Part shown: positions 6,191-12,109 of the stretch, in pieces
Layout: every line of letters begins with the position of its first letter
How positions within the stretch are numbered: the stretch's first letter is position 1
IMG/VR virus record: IMGVR_UViG_3300023245_000021
Coordinates: 1 to 51,643 of that record
Source of the DNA: a virus
DNA: 51,643 bases
Direction: 5' to 3' (one strand)
Notes under the pieces: generated by a model
Database searches by the model: none
Told to the model about the DNA's origin: nothing
What the model saw: the letters and a program-made list of their open reading frames with translations, nothing else
Made by a program: the position numbers and the translations under genes

Positions 6191-7963
6191 ATGGTTAACC
6201 TAGTATTCGATATAGAAGCTAACGGTTTAGACCCTACTAAGATCCACTGTATTGTGGCCCAAGACGCCTTCACCAAGGCGGTATTTAAGTTTGATAACAC
6301 TCAACTAGAAGAGGGCTATAAGTTCCTTAGCTCTGCAACTAAGCTCATAGGCCATAATATTATAGGCTATGACATACCCGTCATTAAAAGGCTAGCAGGC
6401 GTGGATCTATTTGATAAGAAGATTGTAGATACTCTAGTTTTATCTCGGCTCTTTAACCCCACCCGCGAGGGGAACCACGGCTTAGAGGGATGGGGCTATC
6501 GCTTAGGCTTTAAGAAAGGTGACTTTGGAAAAGCCGAGGGTGCTTGGGAAGTCTACACGCCCGAGATGTTGAAGTATTGTAAGAATGATGTGTTGTTGAA
6601 TACTAAAGTCTATGAGGCTCTTAAGATTGAGAGCCGCGGGTTTACGCCGCAGTCTGTTCAAATAGAACACGCAGTTGCTAGGATTATAGATCAACAGCGC
6701 AACAACGGCTTTGTTCTTGATGTCGAGAAAGTCATGGGCTTGATGGCTATGTTCGAAACCCTCCTGCATGATTTAGTTGAGGAGGTTCATGAGGAGTTTA
6801 AGCCTGTTATAACTACGCAGATACTTAGCCCTAAGTTTACTACCAACGGGTCATTAGCTAAGACAGCAACAGACCAACACGGAGCCGGGACAAGACTGAG
6901 TGACGAAGAGTACGAGAAACTTTTAGTAGATGAGGGCTCTAAGCCTATAGCTCGACACACCGAGACGCCCTTTAACCTTGGCTCAAGGAAACAAATAGGC
7001 GAATACTTAATCCGCTTCGGTTGGAAGCCGCAGAAGTTTACGCCCACAGGTCAGCCGATGGTAGACGAGGGGATACTTAAACGAGTTAAGAGGATTCCGC
7101 AGGCCGCCTTAATCGCCCGCTACCTTATGGTTCAGAAGCGCTTGGCACAAACTAAGAGTTGGATCAAAGAACTGAACGAAGAGACAGGCAGAGTGCATGG
7201 TTATGTTAATCCTAATGGCGCAGTGACAAGCCGCATGACTCATTCGCATCCGAACATGGCTCAAATTCCTAGTAGCACTTCGCCTTATGGCCCCGAGTGT
7301 CGTGCTTGTTGGACAGTCCCAAAAGGCTACAAGCTTGTAGGCATTGATGCCTCTGGCTTAGAACTACGAATGCTAGCACACTACTTAAACGACGAGGGCT
7401 ATACTAATGAAATCCTTAACGGAGACATACATACCACTAATCAAAACCTTGCAGGGCTTGAGTCAAGAGATCAGGCTAAGACTTTCATCTATGCCCTCCT
7501 GTACGGAGCCGGAGATGCTAAGCTTGGATCAGTGGCTAAAAGAGGCAGAGCAGGTGGTAAAGGACTTAGACAACGCTTCTTTGATAACCTCCCATCATTT
7601 AAAGCTCTTACAGATCGCGTACAAAGAGAAGCAGCAAGCGGATTCATTAAAGGCTTAGATGGCCGCAAGCTCACGGTTCGCTCGGCTCACGCTGCCCTCA
7701 ACACTCTTCTTCAAGGAGCAGGCGCAATAGTCATGAAGAAGGCGCTGATAATCCTTGATGATCTTATAACCTCTAAAGGACTTGATGCTAAGTTCGTAGC
7801 CAATGTCCACGACGAATGGCAGATAGAGTGCCACAAAGATCACGCAGAAGAAGTAGGAAAGCTAGGTGTACGAGCCATCAAAGAAGCAGGCTGTATGCTT
7901 GCGCTTAATTGTCCATTAGACGGCGACTATAAAGTCGGGGAGAACTGGAGTGAAACACATTAA
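6191..7963 (+). CDS. Family A DNA polymerase, T7 gp5-like (590 aa)
   Basis: Replicative polymerase with proofreading. Exonuclease domain: DIEANG (Asp7, Glu9), HNIIGYD, and YCKNDV near residue 134. Polymerase motif A VGIDASGLELRML (Asp386), motif B RDQAKTFIYALLYG (Arg426, Lys430, Tyr434, Tyr438) and motif C VHDE (Asp541). Tyr434 aligns with E. coli Phe762, and Tyr there is the T7-type state often linked to virulent phages. It is shorter than T7 gp5 (704 aa). SD AAAGGAAGAAG. Its last 14 bases overlap the GIY-YIG gene. Confidence 0.97.
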   Translation: MVNLVFDIEANGLDPTKIHCIVAQDAFTKAVFKFDNTQLEEGYKFLSSATKLIGHNIIGYDIPVIKRLAGVDLFDKKIVDTLVLSRLFNPTREGNHGLEGWGYRLGFKKGDFGKAEGAWEVYTPEMLKYCKNDVLLNTKVYEALKIESRGFTPQSVQIEHAVARIIDQQRNNGFVLDVEKVMGLMAMFETLLHDLVEEVHEEFKPVITTQILSPKFTTNGSLAKTATDQHGAGTRLSDEEYEKLLVDEGSKPIARHTETPFNLGSRKQIGEYLIRFGWKPQKFTPTGQPMVDEGILKRVKRIPQAALIARYLMVQKRLAQTKSWIKELNEETGRVHGYVNPNGAVTSRMTHSHPNMAQIPSSTSPYGPECRACWTVPKGYKLVGIDASGLELRMLAHYLNDEGYTNEILNGDIHTTNQNLAGLESRDQAKTFIYALLYGAGDAKLGSVAKRGRAGGKGLRQRFFDNLPSFKALTDRVQREAASGFIKGLDGRKLTVRSAHAALNTLLQGAGAIVMKKALIILDDLITSKGLDAKFVANVHDEWQIECHKDHAEEVGKLGVRAIKEAGCMLALNCPLDGDYKVGENWSETH

Positions 7964-8453
7964 AAACTGTATAGAATGTGGCGTAGTCTTAGAAGCACCC
8001 GTCAACTGGTGGCGTTCTTTTGTTGATAAGAAGCACTATAAATGCACTGACTGTTATAATACGCGCCGCACTGAGAATGAAGTCAAGAAGAAATATCAAG
8101 ATGGCGAGCAGCCAAGTTCAAAGCTACTGGCTAAGCTCTTTAAGACTCGACACAAAGCAGAATATGACGACATCAAACACGGCTATGTCTATATCATATC
8201 TAACCCTGCGTGGCCGGGGTGGTACAAAGTGGGCATGGCACTCGACGCAAATGACAGGTGCTCTAGTTATCAAACCTCCTCGCCGCTAAGAGACTATGTA
8301 GTTAGATACTCTAAGTTCTTTGCAGATCGCCGCGAAACAGAAAAGACCGTGCATTTAAAACTTAAAGAACTTGACCTAGAGAACACAAATGAATGGTTTA
8401 AAGGGTCGCTGAGTCTGATCAAACGAACCATCCGACAGCAAAGGAGTAAGTGA
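7950..8453 (+). CDS. GIY-YIG/T5orf172-like endonuclease (167 aa)
   Basis: GTG start inside the last codons of the polymerase gene. The N-terminus has two Cys knuckles (CIEC, CTDC), a likely zinc ribbon. Residues 78-155 read GYVYIISNP, WYKVGMA, R-x-x-x-YQTSSP and a late Glu (ETEKTVHLKL), the pattern of T5orf172/MUG113 GIY-YIG domains with G-x-V-Y in place of GIY. Probably a mobile nuclease acting on DNA. Its position right behind the polymerase catalytic motif is a classic homing site. Confidence 0.8.
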   Translation: MKHIKNCIECGVVLEAPVNWWRSFVDKKHYKCTDCYNTRRTENEVKKKYQDGEQPSSKLLAKLFKTRHKAEYDDIKHGYVYIISNPAWPGWYKVGMALDANDRCSSYQTSSPLRDYVVRYSKFFADRRETEKTVHLKLKELDLENTNEWFKGSLSLIKRTIRQQRSK

Positions 8454-8767
8454 TGTCTAGAGTAATTGATGATGATCGTCTAGCCGAAGAGGTACTACTA
8501 GAGTGGCGCTGTGAGGGTAGCCCTCTTGAGTATTTACTTCGGGATCTAAGAAAAGAAACCCCTAACTGGTGGAATGATATAGACATGAAAAACCCAGCAA
8601 CTTGGGTTGATGCGTGGGCTTGGAATTTGGGTGAGCGAGAAAGAGTCCTGATAACGCACCGCCAACATGAGCCTAACCTTGCTGGAATCCGTCTTTACTA
8701 TTCGTCCACAAACCGAACTTATGTTAATGCTACACCCTTTATTAAACCGGAGAAAAATAATGCCTAA
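8453..8767 (+). CDS. Hypothetical protein (104 aa)
   Basis: ATG 8453 in a TGATG overlap with SD AAAGGAGTAAG. Begins SRVIDDD, sharing 18 identical bases with the start of the gene at 1917. The central part is Trp-rich (NWWNDID, WVDAWAWNLGE) and resembles no family I know. It overlaps the exonuclease start by eight bases. Function unknown. Confidence 0.7.
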   Translation: MSRVIDDDRLAEEVLLEWRCEGSPLEYLLRDLRKETPNWWNDIDMKNPATWVDAWAWNLGERERVLITHRQHEPNLAGIRLYYSSTNRTYVNATPFIKPEKNNA

Positions 8768-9620
8768 AGACCTAAACACCTTAGTACCTGACATCTATAG
8801 CCACTTGGAGAAACTTTCTAGCGGCACACCTTTGCCCTTGACAGACGCCGACATCGACCAAGCCGCAGAGGGTATGAAGGCTGCGCTTAAATCTTGGGCA
8901 AACCCCGAAGAGCGAGACACCAACTTCACGGTTCGTATGTCTAATGTTGGCAAGCCTGCGCGTCAGTTGTGGCACCAGAAGCGAGATCCAGAAAGACGAG
9001 GCGGTATTGATGGCCCGACGCAGATCAAGTTCTTATACGGCCACTTGCTTGAAGAGATTGTTCTTATGCTTGTACGCATGGCAGGCCACGAAGTTACCGA
9101 CGAACAAAAAGAAGTCAAGGTAAAAGGCATAGTAGGCCACATGGACTGTAAGATTAATGGCGAGGTGGTTGATGTTAAGACAGCCTCAAGGTTCGCTTTT
9201 AATAAATTCAGAGAAGGGCGCTTAGCCCAAGACGATCCGTTTGGATACTTGGGTCAACTGGCGGGCTACGAAGCAGCAGAGGGTACAGACAAAGGCGGCT
9301 TCTTAGTATTAAACAAAGAGAGTGGCGAGCTGTGCATGTATGTGCCAGATGACCTAGACAAGCCCAACATTAAATCGTCTATAAGCCGCTTGTTGCCTGC
9401 ATTAGAGCTTGACACGCCGCCTGCTTTATGCTATACTCCCATACCTGATGGCAAGAAAGGCAACATGAAACTCCCCAAAGGCTGTAGTTGGTGTAAGTAT
9501 AAGTACAAATGCTATGCAGACTCTAATGACGGAGCAGGCTTGCGGACTTTTAAATATTCTAATGGCAATACTTACTTAACTCAAGTAGTTGCCGAACCCA
9601 AAGTAGAGGAGCTACTATGA
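8760..9620 (+). CDS. PD-(D/E)XK exonuclease, RecB/Cas4-like (286 aa)
   Basis: Likely degrades host DNA or processes ends, the position held by gp6 exonuclease in T7. The nuclease core shows GHLLEE, then GHMDC (Asp129) and EVVDVKTAS (Asp138-x-Lys140), followed by the QLAGYEAA helix typical of RecB-type nucleases. Near the C-terminus CSWCKYKYKC (Cys242, 245, 251) looks like part of a Cas4/AddB-type iron-sulfur or zinc site. Start ATG 8760 follows GGAGAAAAATA. The promoter-like sequence at 9409-9437 lies inside this gene. Confidence 0.88.
   Translation: MPKDLNTLVPDIYSHLEKLSSGTPLPLTDADIDQAAEGMKAALKSWANPEERDTNFTVRMSNVGKPARQLWHQKRDPERRGGIDGPTQIKFLYGHLLEEIVLMLVRMAGHEVTDEQKEVKVKGIVGHMDCKINGEVVDVKTASRFAFNKFREGRLAQDDPFGYLGQLAGYEAAEGTDKGGFLVLNKESGELCMYVPDDLDKPNIKSSISRLLPALELDTPPALCYTPIPDGKKGNMKLPKGCSWCKYKYKCYADSNDGAGLRTFKYSNGNTYLTQVVAEPKVEELL
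9409..9437 (+). promoter_or_regulatory. Putative internal sigma70 promoter (extended -10)
   Basis: TTGACA 9409-9414, 17-bp spacer ending ATGC, TATACT 9432-9437. It shares TATGCTATACT with the promoter at 3115. It lies within the exonuclease gene and could drive endonuclease I and the nucleotide genes. Because it is coding sequence, chance cannot be excluded. Confidence 0.6.
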
Positions 9621-9886
9621 ACGGAAGACGAGCCAAACGAATAAGAGCTCATGCGCGGACTATCTTTGTTTCTTGGTTCAAGACATTAGTTAATGACGAA
9701 GAGGGCGCTAAGATCAATACTAAGAACTATGCGGACTATATGCCTCTTCAGACTCACTTCATGGCACATGGCACTATGCACCGCAATGCCTATCATCCTA
9801 AGTGGATAAGAAGCAAGATCCGGCAGCTACTTAAAACCAACCCTAAGCGAACCATAGAAGACATTACTCTAGGAGAGATTAAATGA
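9617..9886 (+). CDS. Small basic hypothetical protein (89 aa)
   Basis: ATGA overlap with the exonuclease. Rich in Arg, Lys and His (NGRRAKRIRAHAR at the start), with no visible catalytic pattern. Conserved-looking size and position between exonuclease and endonuclease I suggest a DNA-associated accessory role, which is inference only. Confidence 0.7.
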   Translation: MNGRRAKRIRAHARTIFVSWFKTLVNDEEGAKINTKNYADYMPLQTHFMAHGTMHRNAYHPKWIRSKIRQLLKTNPKRTIEDITLGEIK

Positions 9887-10041
9887 CTCAACTGACTATC
9901 GAAGAAATGATCATAGCCACAGGGAGTTTTTTGTACAACGACGCCGCTAATTCTATTACTGATATAGATGCCGAGTTCTTAGCCGACTTGAGGTTGTTGA
10001 TTGACGCTGAGCTAGAGAGACGCGAGGTTACTTTACATTGA
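9883..10041 (+). CDS. Small acidic helical protein (52 aa)
   Basis: ATGA overlap with the previous gene and SD AGGAGAG. The sequence is acidic and predicted helical (DIDAEFLADLRLLIDAELERR). Its stop overlaps the TTG start of endonuclease I, giving full translational coupling. No family is recognised. Confidence 0.6.
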   Translation: MTQLTIEEMIIATGSFLYNDAANSITDIDAEFLADLRLLIDAELERREVTLH

Positions 10042-10505
10042 GTAAAATAAGAAAAGGGTTCCGTAAAGCCAGAGTAACGCGCCCAGTAGAAAAGGATCTA
10101 GTCAAAGGTTACGATTCTAATTGGGAGTATGAGTTGCATACAGGGATTTTAGATAACTGGAGTTTTCATACTGACAAGGTTGCGTACACTATAGATCATA
10201 ATTATCATCCTGATTTTCTCCGCGTGGTTGAGGGCAAGAAGATACTTCTCGAAGCCAAGGGAAGGTTCTGGGACTATGCAGAATACAGTAAATACATCTG
10301 GATTAGTAAAGTGCTGCCGGATGATACAGAATTAGTGTTTCTTTTTGCTAACCCTAGTTCGCCGATGCCTCAAGCTAAGCGCCGAAAGGACGGGACTAAA
10401 AGAAGCCACGGCGAGTGGGCAAGTGCTAATGGGTTTAGGTGGTTTAGTGAAGATAGTATCCCGGACAGTTGGATCAACCCTAAGAAGAGAGAGAGCTTTG
10501 ACTGA
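10038..10505 (+). CDS. Endonuclease I, Holliday-junction resolvase (T7 gp3-like, 155 aa)
   Basis: Cuts branched DNA and degrades host chromosome. The catalytic set of the family is visible: Glu30 or Glu32 (NWEYEL), Asp59 (YHPDF), Glu72 and Lys74 (LEAKG), matching T7 E20, D55, E65 and K67; length 155 against 149 in T7. The start is TTG 10038 overlapping the upstream stop; there is no nearby ATG. Located with exonuclease and polymerase as in T7. Confidence 0.92.
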   Translation: MSKIRKGFRKARVTRPVEKDLVKGYDSNWEYELHTGILDNWSFHTDKVAYTIDHNYHPDFLRVVEGKKILLEAKGRFWDYAEYSKYIWISKVLPDDTELVFLFANPSSPMPQAKRRKDGTKRSHGEWASANGFRWFSEDSIPDSWINPKKRESFD

Positions 10506-10623
10506 CATCAGCCGTAAAGACGAAAGACGCGACAGGTTTGTGCGAAAGAAGAAGTTTAAAAAGATTACTTCAAGCGCAAAATTAAAAGAATCTAGGCGTA
10601 AAGAAAAGGTAAAGGCCACATGA
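10498..10623 (+). CDS. Very basic short protein (41 aa)
   Basis: TTG start at 10498 overlaps the endonuclease stop by eight bases, with GAAGAGAGAGAG upstream as SD. More than 40 percent of residues are Lys or Arg (RKDERRDRFVRKKKFKK), suggesting nucleic-acid binding. It ends in ATGA overlap with the next gene. Reality is supported by the tight packing rather than by a known family. Confidence 0.5.
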   Translation: MTDISRKDERRDRFVRKKKFKKITSSAKLKESRRKEKVKAT

Positions 10624-10838
10624 TTAAAAATTGTAGAGAACTTTCGACAAAAATTGAGCAACGGTACAATGCCATTCTTAACTGCGATTACTATGAGATT
10701 ACTACCACTGTCACTCTTAGCGGGAATAGGATTTGGACAGCTACAGCTAAGGGGCCTGTAGATCGTCTAAACACAGATATTGAAGATTACCACACACGAC
10801 ACATGAGAAAATTCCATTTAGAGCATCCACAAGACTAG
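10620..10838 (+). CDS. Hypothetical protein (72 aa)
   Basis: ATGA overlap start. A beta-like stretch YYEITTTVTLSGNRIWTATA is flanked by helices. No family is recognised. It lies ten bases before the nucleotide hydrolase gene. Confidence 0.6.
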   Translation: MIKNCRELSTKIEQRYNAILNCDYYEITTTVTLSGNRIWTATAKGPVDRLNTDIEDYHTRHMRKFHLEHPQD

Positions 10839-10848
10839 GAGCAGGACA

Positions 10849-11712
10849 ATGACACGCTTAAATGACGCAACACCCGCAGACTGGGATAGACTTAGAACTA
10901 AGTATCCGGCTATAGAGCCAAGTACTACAGTACCTTTAGAGAAAGGAGAGACACACGAAGACGCACTAACCCGCGCTAATTCTGAAGCAGAAGACGCCCT
11001 CGCAAAACTCCTTGCTACCAACAGTGCCGTAGTAGAGAATCACTTTGAGCCTTGGAGGACAGGCGCAGAAGAAGAGAGTTTAAGAGATATTAACGAACCA
11101 CACACCAAGGCTAAACTTTTAAAAAAGATTGACACGTTATTAGATAGGGCCTCTCTTCTGTTAGATCAGGCGTATGAGGGACACCTAGAAAACCGCCAAA
11201 AGCGAAAGGTAGAAGAAGAGATAACTAGAATCCCATGGCGGCAGGATCACGACGATAAGCAAGACGCGGCCGCGCATTTAGACTGGTCAGATCCTCTGTT
11301 TAGGCTAGGCCCCGGAGCCTCAGATATGGAGTGGAAGCACTTCACGCTACCTTTAAACCCAGACCACAAGACAGACGCTTATCACAGACACATTTTAGAT
11401 TCTGCCGTCTATCAGTTGGAGACGACTATGAACCCCATACTCCCTACAGACGCAGCAGAGCGTAAAGCCATCCCCATATATACAGGCTTTATCAAATACT
11501 TCCCAAGGGCTATAGCGGAGGTGGCAAAGCTAAGTTTAGTCGGCGGCATTCAACACGGGCAGACTGCTGAGACACTACACTGGGATCGAAGTAAGTCCGG
11601 CGATGAGTTAGACGCAATGATGCGACATATACTAGACGGCGATTGGGCGCAAGTAGCATGGCGAGCGATGGCTAATCTTGAGAAGAAAGAAGAAGCAAAG
11701 GAGAAAGGATAA
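10849..11712 (+). CDS. Putative dATP/dGTP diphosphohydrolase domain protein (287 aa)
   Basis: The C-terminal 75 residues (FPRAIAEVAKLSLVGGIQHG, then LHWDRSKSGDELDAMMRHI and DWAQVAWRAMANL) match the pattern of the MazG-like dATP/dGTP diphosphohydrolase family (formerly DUF5664), with conserved Glu, Lys, His, Asp and Arg-His residues that would bind metal and nucleotide. The first 200 residues are acidic, helical and not recognised. Placed two small genes before ribonucleotide reductase, so a dNTP-pool role is likely. ATG 10849 with SD AGGAGCAGG. Confidence 0.65.
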   Translation: MTRLNDATPADWDRLRTKYPAIEPSTTVPLEKGETHEDALTRANSEAEDALAKLLATNSAVVENHFEPWRTGAEEESLRDINEPHTKAKLLKKIDTLLDRASLLLDQAYEGHLENRQKRKVEEEITRIPWRQDHDDKQDAAAHLDWSDPLFRLGPGASDMEWKHFTLPLNPDHKTDAYHRHILDSAVYQLETTMNPILPTDAAERKAIPIYTGFIKYFPRAIAEVAKLSLVGGIQHGQTAETLHWDRSKSGDELDAMMRHILDGDWAQVAWRAMANLEKKEEAKEKG

Positions 11713-11864
11713 TGAAGATAGCCGCTATAGACATAGCATTCCTGATTATGTTTACCCTAAAGCTTCTAACCTTAATATCAATCTCTTGGTGGATTGTATT
11801 TTCCCCAGTGATCCTAAAGTGCGGGATTATCTTAACGCTTAAAGCACTAGGAGAAGAAGTGTAA
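11712..11864 (+). CDS. Small membrane protein (50 aa)
   Basis: ATG overlaps the previous TAA (TAATG) with SD GAGAAAGGA. Residues 6-45 are almost entirely hydrophobic, with a break near SISWW, consistent with two TM helices. Similar tiny membrane proteins are common before metabolic genes of podoviruses. Function unknown. Confidence 0.65.
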   Translation: MKIAAIDIAFLIMFTLKLLTLISISWWIVFSPVILKCGIILTLKALGEEV

Positions 11865-12091
11865 TGGATGGACTAAAAGGACAGGCAGTTAGGCCACTGC
11901 TGAAGACCCTTGAAGAACACAACAAAGAGGCATATCGTTCACCCTTTGGTGTGACTTTACGCAACGGTATAGCCTGTCCCGACTGCGGCGCAGAGCTGAT
12001 AGACACTAACCCTACAGTGGCATTAGCTGTATACCCACCAAAATACAACACGAACTGTTTGTCCTGTGACTACAGCGGCTACCGATACTAA
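11864..12091 (+). CDS. Zinc-ribbon protein (75 aa)
   Basis: TAATG overlap start with SD AGGAGAAG. The C-terminal half carries CPDCGAEL and CLSCDYSGY, a typical four-Cys zinc ribbon; the N-terminal half is a helix. It could be a nucleic-acid binding or adapter protein. It precedes the reductase gene by 18 bases. Function unknown. Confidence 0.7.
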   Translation: MDGLKGQAVRPLLKTLEEHNKEAYRSPFGVTLRNGIACPDCGAELIDTNPTVALAVYPPKYNTNCLSCDYSGYRY

Positions 12092-12109
12092 AAATAAAGA
12101 GGAAAAGTA

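Noticed and set aside
7407-7658. 83-codon frame inside the polymerase gene
   Set aside because: It lies across polymerase motif B in another frame with no SD; a shadow frame.
10849-11712. 2-aminoadenine (Z) genome based on the diphosphohydrolase domain
   Set aside because: No PurZ-like adenylosuccinate synthetase is visible, and the polymerase is not obviously of the Z type. The domain alone is not enough.
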